From NCBI GenBank assembly GCA_022843045.1, contig JALHOJ010000047.1, forward strand, positions 1 to 36,014: 36,014 nt of DNA. Direction: 5' to 3'. Both the position numbers and the translations under genes were made by a program. Under the pieces are notes generated by a model. It did no database searches. It was not told the DNA's origin and saw only the letters and a program-made list of their open reading frames with translations. This document shows, piece after piece, positions 1-9,783 of the stretch. The DNA comes from Phycisphaerales bacterium (GTDB lineage Bacteria > Planctomycetota > Phycisphaerae > Phycisphaerales > UBA1924). The number at the start of each line of letters is the position of its first letter. The stretch's first letter is position 1.

Positions 1-2
1 GC

Positions 3-758
<756 letters not shown>

Positions 759-803
759 GCGCGCACCAGACCGAAGCACATCACATCTTCGCACGCGCGA
801 TCG

Positions 804-2882
804 TCATGGCGTCTTGGCATGCCGAGCGTCCAGCATCAGCGCGCGTGTTTCTCCGTTGATCGACCACACCCGCTGCCGCACGCTCGCGTCCATGTCAAAC
901 TCGAGTTGCATCTCCATCCGCTTCGCGCCGCCCGCACTGGTCGCCTTCAAATCGAACACCAGCAAACGCCCGTCCTTCGAAGGCGTGATGTCTCCTTCGT
1001 AGACCACCGCCTCCCCCTTCGCATCCGTGCCCAAGGCCAAGTATCGCAGCACCCCCGCCCCCGTGTGGTGATACAGATACACATCCATCGCGTGCGCACG
1101 CGCCCCGATCGCGCCAATCTCCTCCACCCGCCCATAAATCGCGTCGGCATACGCCACATACTCTAACGTCGTACGAGTTCCCGCCCGTCGCTCCGCCGCC
1201 ACAGGCACATCACTCTCGCCCGCCCGACGCTCCCACACGCTGCCCAGAAACTTCGCCAGCGGCTCCATCAGCGCAGACGGCCGCAGCGAGTGTCCCCCAC
1301 GCGCGTCCAGCACGCCCACGCCCGCCGCCCCCTCCTCGCCCACACGAACCCGCTCCCACTCAACCAGCACTTCGTAGCCTTGAGGCCCCTTCTCCAGCAA
1401 CGCATCGCGGTACTTGTCGCCATCCTCAAACGTCCACCGCAGCCCCATCTCCCGCTTGTCGCCCGTCTGGTGCAAGTCCGCAAACCCCTCCGCCCGCTGC
1501 CCGTCAAATGTGATCGAGCCTTCGTTCACGCCGCGACGGAACGGCTGCACGCTCAGCGTGCGAATCTCCCTCCGCCCCGGATCCCAGTAGTACACACTCA
1601 CGCTGCGCCAAGGCTTGCCATCGGCGCCTTCTCCATCCGTCATCACCCGAATCGACCGCCGCCCAGGCCCCCAACGCCACGTGTCAAACATGCTCGTGCC
1701 GGACTGGGCCGTCAGCTGCCATCGCCCGCCAATCAAGCGTGAGAAGCTCTCCATCGGATTGACATCACCGCCGACTGCGTCTGCGTCAACCCGCGCCTTC
1801 CAAGGCCCCCGCCGCATCACGTTGACGAATCGCTCGCCCTCCCGTCGAAACAACCCGCCCGAGCACCCAAACCACAGCGTTCCTTCCCGATCCTCGTGCA
1901 TGCTCTGCACATGGCTGCGAGTCAACCCGCTCGCTTCGTCAAACAACGTGAACGCCTTCCCGTCATACCGAGTCGCCCCCGCCCCCAGCGTCGAAAACCA
2001 CATGTCCCCCGCCCTGTCTTCGAGCACGCCGAACACCCGGTCATTGCCAAGACCATCCTTGCTCGTATAGGTCCGCATCACGTCGCCATCAAAGCACGTG
2101 ACCCCGCCCCCATCACTCCCCACCCACACCCGCCCGCGCCGATCGACATACACGCACCGCACCAGGTTCCCGCCCAGCCCCTGCTTGGTCGTGTAGCTCG
2201 TGAACGCCCGCCCGTCGTACCTGTGTACGCCCTCCCCATCCGTTCCAAACCACATGTTCCCCGCCCGATCCTCCGCTATCCCAAACACAACCTTCGGACT
2301 GAATCGCGACTCCGTCTTCTCCACCCAAACCCCCGGCAGCACAACCGGCACAAACGCCTTCCCATCAAACCGCCGCAGCCCCGTTTGCGCCCCGACCCAG
2401 ATCGTCCCCTTGCTGTCGATCATCATGCTCCACACTTCATTGTCCTCGGGCGTGATTCCGATCTTGTAGTTCGTGAACTTGCCCCCCTCATACCGACTCA
2501 CGCCGCCATTGGTCCCAAACCAGACCGCCCCGGCACGATCCTGCACGATCTCACGCACCGCCCAGCCGCCGAAGCCTTCGCCGATGTTGAAGTACGTCAA
2601 CCTCGTGCCGTCAAACCGTGCGACGCCATCGTCGTTGGTGCCAAACCAGAAGTTCCCGTCGCGGTCTTGGAAGACCCGCCGCACATACTCGCTGATCTGC
2701 GCGTCGGGAACCTCCGACTCTGGCTGGCTCTCCGGCGTGGCGTGCGACACAATCTCGCTCGGCTGCGCCGCCTCCGGCGCCGAATCGTCCGCCCCCAAAC
2801 CCCCCGCGTCTTGCCGCACCGGCCCGCACCCCGCCACCATCGCCACCAACCCCAACCCAACGACACCAAGACGACTTGCCAT
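804..2882 (-). CDS. Lipoprotein with seven two-component-regulator-type propeller repeats
   Basis: A 692-residue protein. The chosen ATG (2882) is preceded by GGAG and directly starts a lipoprotein signal: MASRLG, a hydrophobic run, then VAGC as lipobox. A longer form starting at 2939 would bury this signal. After a short acidic linker, about residues 60-370 hold seven repeats of the Reg_prop kind, each with an aromatic-W-F/V-G core (FWFGTNDDGV, VWFGTNGGV, IWVGAQTGL, MWFGTDGEGV, VWVGSDGGGV, MWFSTLGAGA, LWFGCSGGL), consistent with one seven-bladed beta-propeller. In known proteins such propellers form the periplasmic sensor of hybrid histidine kinases, but here there is no kinase or transmembrane segment. 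The last ~300 residues are a beta-rich region I do not recognise. Inferred role: an envelope-anchored binding or sensing protein. Confidence 0.85.
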   Translation of the reverse strand: MASRLGVVGLGLVAMVAGCGPVRQDAGGLGADDSAPEAAQPSEIVSHATPESQPESEVPDAQISEYVRRVFQDRDGNFWFGTNDDGVARFDGTRLTYFNIGEGFGGWAVREIVQDRAGAVWFGTNGGVSRYEGGKFTNYKIGITPEDNEVWSMMIDSKGTIWVGAQTGLRRFDGKAFVPVVLPGVWVEKTESRFSPKVVFGIAEDRAGNMWFGTDGEGVHRYDGRAFTSYTTKQGLGGNLVRCVYVDRRGRVWVGSDGGGVTCFDGDVMRTYTSKDGLGNDRVFGVLEDRAGDMWFSTLGAGATRYDGKAFTLFDEASGLTRSHVQSMHEDREGTLWFGCSGGLFRREGERFVNVMRRGPWKARVDADAVGGDVNPMESFSRLIGGRWQLTAQSGTSMFDTWRWGPGRRSIRVMTDGEGADGKPWRSVSVYYWDPGRREIRTLSVQPFRRGVNEGSITFDGQRAEGFADLHQTGDKREMGLRWTFEDGDKYRDALLEKGPQGYEVLVEWERVRVGEEGAAGVGVLDARGGHSLRPSALMEPLAKFLGSVWERRAGESDVPVAAERRAGTRTTLEYVAYADAIYGRVEEIGAIGARAHAMDVYLYHHTGAGVLRYLALGTDAKGEAVVYEGDITPSKDGRLLVFDLKATSAGGAKRMEMQLEFDMDASVRQRVWSINGETRALMLDARHAKTP

Positions 2883-3183
2883 GTTCCGCTCCAGTCCAAC
2901 GCATGCCCACCCGCGCCCGCCAAGCCCGCGAATCCTCAAGATTCGCCGGGCAGCGTGCCGCGTTCGCCACGACCCTCATCACATCGCAAGCCCCTCCGGC
3001 CTACTCCGGCCTGCTCAGCGTGCTTCGCAAAGAAGTTCGATTCTCTGCATGGCCCTCTCCGCACGAGCATCCAAGGACCTGCCGTAACTTGGACAGGTTG
3101 CGAACGAAGCCAAGTCCGCCGCCTCGAAGTCTCCTTCGTTGAGCCCCAACCCTCCGGACCCGCCTCGCGACCAAGGATGCTCC

Positions 3184-3699
3184 ATGCCCGCGCCCGACCC
3201 CAACCCCCAACCCAGCCCCCAATCCAGCCCCCAACCCAATCCTCTGGTCCTCTTCGATGGCCTCTGCAACCTCTGCAATGCCTCGGTGCAGTGGATCATC
3301 GCCCGCGACCCCAAGGCCCTGCACCGCTTCGCGTCCTTGCAGTCCGAACCCGCGCGCCGAGCGCTGCAGCGAGCCAACGCACCCGCCGCGCTCCCCGACA
3401 GCATCATCCTCATCGACGCCCAAGGCCTCCACACCAAGTCCACCGCCGCCCTCCGCATCGCCCGCCGCCTCGGCTTCCCGTGGTCTGTGGCCGCCCTAGC
3501 CCTGGTCCTCCCAAAGTTCCTCCGCGACTCGCTCTACGACTTCATCGCCGCCCGCCGCTACAGCTGGTTCGGCAAGCGCGACGCCTGCATGATCCCCACC
3601 CCCGAGCTCCGCAAGCGCTTTATCGACGCCGACGAGCCACCACCAACCAACCCCGCCCCCGCGGCGTGCGCCCCGAGCACAGCCCCCCGCGCGTCCTGA
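3184..3699 (+). CDS. DCC-family (DUF393) thiol-disulfide oxidoreductase-like protein
   Basis: A 171-residue protein with a proline-rich N-terminus (about 20 residues) followed by LVLFDGLCNLC, the DxxCxxC signature that names the DCC family; here D25, C28 and C31. Later family features are the SIILIDAQGLHTKS strand and the RRLGFPW segment, ending with the YDFIAARRYSWFGK stretch typical of these proteins. The family is predicted to have a thioredoxin-like fold, but its substrates are unknown. The ATG at 3184 is preferred over a TTG at 3139 because AAGGA lies six bases upstream. It is transcribed divergently from the propeller lipoprotein. The tail is rich in Pro and Ala and may be disordered. 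Confidence 0.88.
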   Translation: MPAPDPNPQPSPQSSPQPNPLVLFDGLCNLCNASVQWIIARDPKALHRFASLQSEPARRALQRANAPAALPDSIILIDAQGLHTKSTAALRIARRLGFPWSVAALALVLPKFLRDSLYDFIAARRYSWFGKRDACMIPTPELRKRFIDADEPPPTNPAPAACAPSTAPRAS

Positions 3700-3918
3700 G
3701 CCGACCCGCGAACACCACGCCGAACTACACGCCCTCTGACCAAGGCCTACGGAACATCACCGGCGAACTCGACGCCAAACCAATTACCACCACGCTCAAT
3801 CGCCTTGACCACTGAACGCCACGACGCCCGTCCATCAATCGTCGCGATCTCGATCTCCAGCGGATCGGCACGGTGGCACAATCGGCAACGAGAACCTCGT
3901 GACGCCGGGCGATCGCAA

Positions 3919-6144
3919 TCACTTCAAGGCTTGGGTGGTCCCGGGCTTCCCATTCATCCGCTTCAGTGACTGAAGCAGAAATTCCATGTCTGTGAAGGGG
4001 TCTCCGCCCGTGCGTTTCCAGTGCACGCGGCCTTTGGTGTCGATGAGGATCGTCGAGTGCAGTTCCATCTCCTCGAAATCGTCGTACGAGGTGAAGCGGC
4101 GGGCGTTGTTGTGCTCTTGATCAGAGAGCAGGCGGATTGAGATGGCCTTGAGTTTCTCCGAGGCCTTGTTCTCCTCCGGGGTGTTGGTGCTGACGGCGAG
4201 CACTACTGCGTTCTCGGCTTTCCAGTCTGACTCACGCGCGTTGAGGGCCACCAACTGCTCGACGCAGTGCGGGCATTGTTCTCCCAGGTAGAAAACGATG
4301 ATGATGTTCTTGCCCCGCAGGTCTTCGAGGCTCACCGTCTTGCCATCGGTATCAAGACAATCCAGCTTGGGTGCGGGGAAGGGTTCCCAGTCCAAGGAGC
4401 CCAACTTTGACTGGGCCTCGAGCGTGTAGGGGCGTTCGGCCGCGGGGGTCGCTGCGGCGGGAGAGGTGATTGCAAGCCCAAGCGCATCTACCTGCGTCTT
4501 CCACTTCAGGCCCGCATCGCACCCGGACCAGACATACGCGAGGCGGCTGGCGTACTCGGTGGCTTGCTCGCGGTTTCCTGACTTGAAGTGGGCTTGGGCA
4601 AGCCCGGAGAGGGAGAAGGCGTCATTGCGTTCATCGCCCAGGGCACGCTCGTAGGCTTGGATGGCCAGGCGATGCTCGCCGGCCTGAAGATACACATCTC
4701 CGAGCAGGCGATTGGCGGGCCAGGGTGTGTGGGGCGGATCGTTGGGATACATCTGAGCCTCGCGGTTCTTCTTCTCGATCGCCGCGGCTTGAGTAAGGAA
4801 GCGGGTGGCATCCAGAAGATTGCCTTCGGCGGCGCACAAGAGTCCCTCGGCGATGTTGAGCTCGATGGCGATGGGGTTCTCATCGGACCGCATGCTGCTG
4901 TTGTCCGTGCTCACGAACTTGGCCATCATGGCGGGTACGAGTTCCTTGAGTTCGGCGAGGCGAGCGCGGGCATCGACAGTCTTGCCCAGCCCGGTGTAGG
5001 CAAGGGTTTCGGCAAAGGCTTGGCGCACTTTCTCATCGTCGCGTTCGCGCCACTGAATCGTGCCGGGCTTCAAGATGTCTTCCCAGCGTTCGAACTTGAT
5101 CAACGCGCGGATCTGGGCGGTCATGCCTTCCTCGAACGTGCCGTACTGGGGCTCTTCGCCTTGAGCGGGTTGGATCGGTGCCGACAGAAGGTCGCCTGCG
5201 CCCTGCAGGGCCGCCTCCACCATGCCCAGTTGTTCCTGGATGTAGCACAGGTAGTTGCGGTTGTGGGCGTAGTTCCAGGTTTCAAAGGGCAACGCAAGGC
5301 GTTCGTTCATGTAGCGAAGTTCAACGCGGGTGGCTGCATCCATCGAGAGGGCCGCCTCGTGCCACATCCCGATCTTGGAGTAGTTGTGGCCGGGCATGTG
5401 ATTAGAGTGCCCAATGCCCGGGGCGATGCGTGCATAGGCCTGACAACTGGCGATGGCCTGTTCGGCAAAGACGCCATCCCAGTTGTGGATGCGGGTGTGG
5501 TGCGCTCCGGGGTGGTCGGGGGCTTCGCGCAAGATGTCCCGCACGATCATCTCGGTGCCCAGGGCGTTGCCCGAGCCGATAGAGAACAACGCAAAGAGCG
5601 TCTTGGCTTCGATATCCTCGGGGTGCTTGAGGACCAGTTCCTGGAGCTTGTGATTGAGAACCGTGAGCCGCTCGGGCCCCTCAGCGCGCATGGCCATGTC
5701 CCATGCTTCGATGTACATCCGTTCGCGGGGTGTGACTGAATCCTTGCGGCGGACGGCTTCCTTGAGAAAGTCCTTGTAGCGTTTGATCTCGGGGAACTCG
5801 GCCAGCCCGCTGGACCAGCTCAGCCCGGTGCGGGCCAGCCCCCAATAGGCCATCGCGCACTCAGGGTCGAGCTTGAGACACCAGCGAAAGGACCGCTCGG
5901 CTTCTTCGTACCAGAAGGAGTGAAGGAGCGCGTTGCCCTGATCAAACCACTCCTGCACCTCGGGGACCTTGGTGGTAATGGGGAAGTGGGCCTTGCCGAT
6001 CCCCTCCATGCGCCACGGCTTCTGTCGAAGGCCGGTATCGAACGCGCTGCCTTGCTGGGAATGGCCCATCGAGTCACCCGCCGCGGCGATCCGCACGGCG
6101 CCCAGAACGACCAGAAGGATCAGTGGAATACGCGACACGTTCAT
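3919..6144 (-). CDS. Secreted TPR protein with C-terminal peroxiredoxin/thioredoxin-like domain
   Basis: A 741-residue protein. ATG 6144 has GGAG upstream and begins a signal peptide (MNVSRIPLILLVVLGAVRIAAA). Residues ~50-540 are helical repeats of TPR character (for example WFDQGNALLHSFWYEEAERSF and AIQAYERALGDERNDAFSLSG). From about residue 580 comes a redoxin domain: DLRGKNIIIVFYLGEQCPHC, with C624 and C627 at the active-site position, then VLAVSTNTPEE and STILIDTKGRVHWKR. Known AhpC/TSA-fold proteins reduce peroxides or act in thiol exchange; the CPHC pair rather than a lone peroxidatic Cys leaves open which of the two applies. The signal peptide puts it in the periplasm. The fusion suggests that the TPR region docks a client for the redoxin domain; this is inference. 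Confidence 0.85.
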   Translation of the reverse strand: MNVSRIPLILLVVLGAVRIAAAGDSMGHSQQGSAFDTGLRQKPWRMEGIGKAHFPITTKVPEVQEWFDQGNALLHSFWYEEAERSFRWCLKLDPECAMAYWGLARTGLSWSSGLAEFPEIKRYKDFLKEAVRRKDSVTPRERMYIEAWDMAMRAEGPERLTVLNHKLQELVLKHPEDIEAKTLFALFSIGSGNALGTEMIVRDILREAPDHPGAHHTRIHNWDGVFAEQAIASCQAYARIAPGIGHSNHMPGHNYSKIGMWHEAALSMDAATRVELRYMNERLALPFETWNYAHNRNYLCYIQEQLGMVEAALQGAGDLLSAPIQPAQGEEPQYGTFEEGMTAQIRALIKFERWEDILKPGTIQWRERDDEKVRQAFAETLAYTGLGKTVDARARLAELKELVPAMMAKFVSTDNSSMRSDENPIAIELNIAEGLLCAAEGNLLDATRFLTQAAAIEKKNREAQMYPNDPPHTPWPANRLLGDVYLQAGEHRLAIQAYERALGDERNDAFSLSGLAQAHFKSGNREQATEYASRLAYVWSGCDAGLKWKTQVDALGLAITSPAAATPAAERPYTLEAQSKLGSLDWEPFPAPKLDCLDTDGKTVSLEDLRGKNIIIVFYLGEQCPHCVEQLVALNARESDWKAENAVVLAVSTNTPEENKASEKLKAISIRLLSDQEHNNARRFTSYDDFEEMELHSTILIDTKGRVHWKRTGGDPFTDMEFLLQSLKRMNGKPGTTQALK

Positions 6145-6344
6145 AAATGCTCCGAGTTCTGCGCGATGGGTCGACCAGGGCCGATGTGCCATCGCCGGCA
6201 CCGACGTTCACAACAAGTGTGACGACTGCGTGCTGCTGGGGTGTGCGGGCAAGGCCGAGGAGAACCAGATGGGGTACGACACGCACGGAAGACGCTCATC
6301 AACCCCATCGGCGTGCTCGCCGAATCGATTGAACTTGCCTTGAA

Positions 6345-6418
6345 TCAGGGTGACAGGATTCGAACCTGCGGCCTTGTGGACCCAAACCACACGCTCTACC
6401 AAGCTGAGCTACACCCTG
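6345..6418 (-). tRNA. tRNA-Pro (anticodon UGG)
   Basis: On the minus strand the sequence folds as a full cloverleaf: acceptor CAGGGTG/CACCCTG (7 bp), D arm GCTC/GAGC, anticodon stem TGTGG/CCACA around loop TTTGGGT (anticodon TGG), variable AGGCC, T arm GCAGG/CCTGT with loop TTCGAAT, discriminator A. The 74-nt gene has no encoded CCA. A short hairpin (TCGGCG/CGCCGA, 6308-6323) lies about 20 bases downstream but has no T tract. Confidence 0.95.
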
Positions 6419-6478
6419 GACGACCCATCGTAGGGATGCATCACCACTCACGCCGCGTGCGCGGCGGTGTTCGGAATC

Positions 6479-7342
6479 TCAGCCGTTCGCAGGCGCGATC
6501 CTCGGGTCGTTCGGGTCCTTGCGTGCGATTTCGGCGACGCCACGCAACCCCAGTTTCGAAATCGCTCGTGGACTCACGCTGAGGTGAGATCGTCTGCTAG
6601 ACGCCTCGTAGGCAACCACAATCCACAGTCGGTCAGCATGAGTTTCGACAACGTGACAACCATGCTCGATCAGGTCCGCCGCTTGTGCAGCCTCCTTGCG
6701 CACCTTTGCGATCTTGTCGTGAGTTGCAATCGCGCGCAATGCGGAAACAAACTCAGGATCGCCAACACGAGCAGCCGCCTCGCACGCGTACTTGCGCACT
6801 CGAGCCGACTTGTCGCGAAGCCCAGCCGTCACCAGCGCGATGCTCGCTTCCGCTGAGGAAGTCAATAACCAAATCAGCCATCCCTTCGCCGGTGCTGGCG
6901 ACTTCTCGAAAAGCCCCAGTGCAAACGCCACCGGTTCCTTGTGCTTCGACGCGATCAAGTTCGCAACTTCACAGGCCCAGACGGGCACGATGCTCCCGCC
7001 GCACGATAGTGCTTCGAGCACGAGTTTGCTCTCTGGAATCGCTGCCTTCTTGTCGATCCAGTCCATCGTGGCGACATACAGGGTGCGAGCGAGAGTTCTA
7101 TGTTCGGCACTGGTTGATGACGTCCACTCCAACCCCTCCGGGCTTCGAAACCGAGCGACCGGTCCTGCACCAATACGAGCCCACGTTCGTTTCGGAGGGT
7201 TCTTGAATAGAAACTCGAAAGCGGCGTCCCATCGGGGATCGGGCTGACAGTGCTTCTTGACATACGCGCCTCGTTCAGCAGTCGAGAGATGCTGCGTTTG
7301 CTGCGCAACGTAGATGGCGCGAACAAGGTGGAACTTCACCAT
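6479..7342 (-). CDS. Hypothetical protein with HEAT-like repeats
   Basis: A 287-residue protein starting at ATG 7342 with a weak GGGGTG ribosome site. I do not recognise the N-terminal half. About residues 165-235 look like two HEAT-type helical pairs (SIALVTAGLRDKSARVRKYA and ALRAIATHDKIAKVRKEAAQ), with the usual R and V/A spacing. There is no signal peptide, transmembrane segment or catalytic motif, so a cytoplasmic binding scaffold is the most that can be inferred. Its base composition looks less GC-extreme than its neighbours, and it sits next to the tRNA-Pro gene, which is compatible with acquisition, but this is weak evidence. It is transcribed divergently from ybeY with 134 bases between them. 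Confidence 0.7.
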   Translation of the reverse strand: MVKFHLVRAIYVAQQTQHLSTAERGAYVKKHCQPDPRWDAAFEFLFKNPPKRTWARIGAGPVARFRSPEGLEWTSSTSAEHRTLARTLYVATMDWIDKKAAIPESKLVLEALSCGGSIVPVWACEVANLIASKHKEPVAFALGLFEKSPAPAKGWLIWLLTSSAEASIALVTAGLRDKSARVRKYACEAAARVGDPEFVSALRAIATHDKIAKVRKEAAQAADLIEHGCHVVETHADRLWIVVAYEASSRRSHLSVSPRAISKLGLRGVAEIARKDPNDPRIAPANG

Positions 7343-7476
7343 CGATCACCCCGCAAGTCAGTGCCGCGACTTCCGCCGAGTCCGCGACTGCCCGTTTCCC
7401 GCATCTTTTACCGCCGCGAGGTGCAGATACGACACCGTTGCCGCGCCCCTGCAAAACGATACGCAACAATGCCCCG

Positions 7477-8025
7477 ATGCCCCCCGCCCCCCTCACCATC
7501 GAACTCCTGGACGCCACCCGCCAACTATCGCGCGACGACCTCCACTTCATCATCAAGCACGCCCGCGACGCTGGGACTTTGCTGAAGGTGGCCGGCAACC
7601 TCCGCATCCGCGTCGTCGACGACGAGGAGATGAGCCAGGCCCACGAAGAATTCAGCGAAGTCCCCGGCACCACCGACGTCCTGACCTTCGACATGCTCGC
7701 CGCCGAAGACATCGAGCGACTCGGCGAGGACCCGGCGACCTGGCTGCAACCACCTGCTCCGGGGATAAATTCTCAGTTATGGGGCCAAATCGACTGCCAG
7801 AGACTTGTTGAAACAGACATTCTGATCTGCCTTGACGAAGCCACCCGCCAGGCCTCCCAACGCGGCTACCCTTTTCGCAAGGAACTTCTCCTCTACGTCA
7901 TCCACGGGCTGTTGCACTGCCTGGGCCATGACGATCACGAGGAAGAAGACTCGGCCCTGATGCACAAGGTCGAGGACGCGATTCTTGAAGCGATCGGCGT
8001 GGGGCCGGTGTTTCGTGATCGATAG
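7477..8025 (+). CDS. ybeY: Endoribonuclease YbeY (rRNA maturation factor)
   Basis: A 182-residue protein. The signature HGLLHCLGHDDH starts at H143 and gives the zinc-binding histidines H143, H147 and a third His (H151 or H154); compared with E. coli HGTLHLIGYDH there is one extra Asp before the last His. Upstream family blocks are LRIRVVDDEEMSQAHEEF and TDVLTFDM. YbeY is a metal-dependent endoribonuclease needed for 16S rRNA 3'-end processing and ribosome quality control. ATG 7477 is chosen over an in-frame TTG at 7438. A stretch near residues 90-107 (PPAPGINSQLWGQIDC) is longer than in short YbeY proteins. The CorC-type gene follows, a conserved pairing (ybeY-ybeX), here separated by 253 bases carrying an inverted repeat. 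Confidence 0.95.
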   Translation: MPPAPLTIELLDATRQLSRDDLHFIIKHARDAGTLLKVAGNLRIRVVDDEEMSQAHEEFSEVPGTTDVLTFDMLAAEDIERLGEDPATWLQPPAPGINSQLWGQIDCQRLVETDILICLDEATRQASQRGYPFRKELLLYVIHGLLHCLGHDDHEEEDSALMHKVEDAILEAIGVGPVFRDR

Positions 8026-8105
8026 ATGGTTGTTGATCTTGTTGCATGGAATCGTTCGGAAACCAAACTGAAACCTAACGATCTCAACGCAGTCGGAAAG
8101 AAGGG

Positions 8106-8264
8106 TTCACCACGGAGAACACGGAGGACACGGAGAGGAAGAGTTGCCACGGATTGTCGCGGATTGGCACGGATCAGAAAAAGCCATGTCTTGAAATCCG
8201 CGTCCATCCGCGCAAATCCGCGGCAACTCTCCCGCTCCGTGCCCTCTGCGTTCTCTGCGGTGAA
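8106..8264. repeat. Long imperfect inverted repeat, full copy (69-bp arms, 21-nt loop)
   Basis: Arms 8106-8174 and 8196-8264 are each 69 bases and pair at 56 of 69 positions by hand count. They surround loop 8175-8195 (CAGAAAAAGCCATGTCTTGA plus one base). The arms contain internal near-repeats of CACGGAG and GCGGAT. Partial copies of the same family, two of them in this window, lie at 26139-26266 (with the loop) and 30570-30650 (one arm only). It fills most of the ybeY-corC gap and could form a long RNA hairpin if transcribed. Confidence 0.85.
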
Positions 8265-8278
8265 ATGAATCAGCAAGT

Positions 8279-9736
8279 ATGTCTCGCGAGCTTTGGATCC
8301 TGATTGCAATTGTCTCCCTCGCCGGGAGTCTGGTGTTGGCCGCGTTGGCTCAGTCCCTTCGCGACTGTTCGCGGACCCTGCTCGAAGAGATCGCGACCAT
8401 CCGCAAGCGTCGGCGGGCTCAGGACCGGGCCGACAAGATCCTCAGCGACATCGAGGGCCACGCCACCAGCCTCGGGTTCCCGCGCATCTTGTGCAACCTG
8501 ATGTTTGTGATCGCGATCGTGAACTGGATCCGCGAGTATCGCGGCGCGCTGGTTTCGACGTGGATCGAAGTTTCGATCGCCGTGGTCGCGGCGTCCTTCA
8601 TCCTTTGGATCTTTGGGACGCTTATCCCATCTGCCATCGCCCGCCACGCCGCGGAGCAGACTGTCTATGCGTGGTCCGCGATCATCCGCCTCGCATACAC
8701 GCTCGCCGCGCCGTTCCGGCCGCTGCAGCGCGGCATCGACGAGATCATCCGCCGGCTGTCGGGCAAGACCCGCGAAGACAGCGCTCAGGAGATCGAGCAG
8801 GAGCTGCTGAGCGTCGTCGAAGACGCGACCGAAGAGGGCAAGTTCGACGACACCGAGCGTGACATGATCGAGGCGGTGGTCAAGTTCCGCGACCGCACCG
8901 TCGCGCAGGTGATGACGCCCCGCACCGAGATGGAAGCGATGCCGCTCGTCAACGACCTGTCGAAGGTGACTCAGACCATCCGCGCCATCGGGCACTCGCG
9001 CATTCCGGTGTACGAGGGCGACCTTGACCACATCGTGGGCGTGTTTTACGTCAAGGACCTGATGAAGTGGCTCGCGGGCGATGCGGTCGTGCATAACCCG
9101 CCTGCGAATCACTCCAAGGACACGCCAACCGCCGCCGCGCCCACTCCCGCCGCTCCTCCTGCCACTACGGCCCCCACCGGCGGCTCCCGCGGCGGCCGCA
9201 CGTTTGATCTTCGCGCGCTGTTGCGGCCGGCCACGTTCGTCCCCGAAACCAAGACCATTCGCGAACTGCTGCCCGAGCTCCTCGCGAAGCGCACTCATAT
9301 CGCCCTCGTCGCCGACGAATACGGCGGCACCGCCGGGCTCATCACCATCGAAGACATCGTCGAAGAAGTCTTTGGCGACATCCAGGACGAATACGAACAC
9401 GCCGACGAGTCCGCCCCCGAAGTCAAGGTCGACCCCGCCGCCCGCAGCGCGGAAATCGACGCCCGCGCCAGCATCGAAGACGCCAACTACGAACTGCTGC
9501 GAGGCCTGGGCTCGACCCTCCCCGACTCCGACGAATACGAAACCGTCGGCGGCTTCGTCACGGTGTCGATGGGCCGCATTCCTGAAGCAGGCGAAACCCT
9601 GCAGTTCGAAGGCGGCACGATCTTGATCCTCGCCGCGGAGCCGACGCGGGTGACGCGGGTGCAGGCGATTTTCCAGGGCGGGGCTGGCAGCGATGGGGCG
9701 CGGACGACATTGCCCGAACACGCTTCCGCCAAGTAG
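8279..9736 (+). CDS. CorC/HlyC-type CBS-domain protein (ybeX/UPF0053-like)
   Basis: A 485-residue protein. Residues ~1-140 have hydrophobic segments (LWILIAIVSLAGSLVLAALA, ILCNLMFVIAIVNW, IAVVAASFILWIFGTLIP) like the DUF21/CNNM membrane domain. The central part has the hallmark MTPRTEMEAMP, starting a CBS pair (HSRIPVYEGDLDHIVGVFYVKDL and ALVADEYGGTAGLITIEDIVEEVFGDI). The C-terminus (YETVGGFVTVSMGRIPEAGE) is the CorC_HlyC domain. The family is linked to magnesium/cobalt efflux and membrane ion homeostasis. An unusual Ala/Pro/Thr/Gly-rich insert of about 45 residues (~275-320) separates the two CBS halves. There is no clear ribosome site before ATG 8279, which begins 14 bases after the inverted repeat ends. 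Confidence 0.92.
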   Translation: MSRELWILIAIVSLAGSLVLAALAQSLRDCSRTLLEEIATIRKRRRAQDRADKILSDIEGHATSLGFPRILCNLMFVIAIVNWIREYRGALVSTWIEVSIAVVAASFILWIFGTLIPSAIARHAAEQTVYAWSAIIRLAYTLAAPFRPLQRGIDEIIRRLSGKTREDSAQEIEQELLSVVEDATEEGKFDDTERDMIEAVVKFRDRTVAQVMTPRTEMEAMPLVNDLSKVTQTIRAIGHSRIPVYEGDLDHIVGVFYVKDLMKWLAGDAVVHNPPANHSKDTPTAAAPTPAAPPATTAPTGGSRGGRTFDLRALLRPATFVPETKTIRELLPELLAKRTHIALVADEYGGTAGLITIEDIVEEVFGDIQDEYEHADESAPEVKVDPAARSAEIDARASIEDANYELLRGLGSTLPDSDEYETVGGFVTVSMGRIPEAGETLQFEGGTILILAAEPTRVTRVQAIFQGGAGSDGARTTLPEHASAK

Positions 9737-9783
9737 GCCCGGCGTCCCGCCGGGCAACGAACGCTCAGGACAACAAACCACCG

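Noticed and set aside
1896..3815. 639-codon open frame on the plus strand opposite the propeller lipoprotein
   Set aside because: It is Pro/Arg/His-rich with no domain, runs antisense to a gene with clear repeats and a lipobox, and also overlaps the DCC gene; long antisense frames are expected at this GC content.
3725..3918. Possible degraded minus-strand gene (fragment with ADPLEIEIATIDG and WRSVVKAIERGGNWFGVEF)
   Set aside because: It needs a frameshift to read as protein and matches no family I recognise; too short to support.
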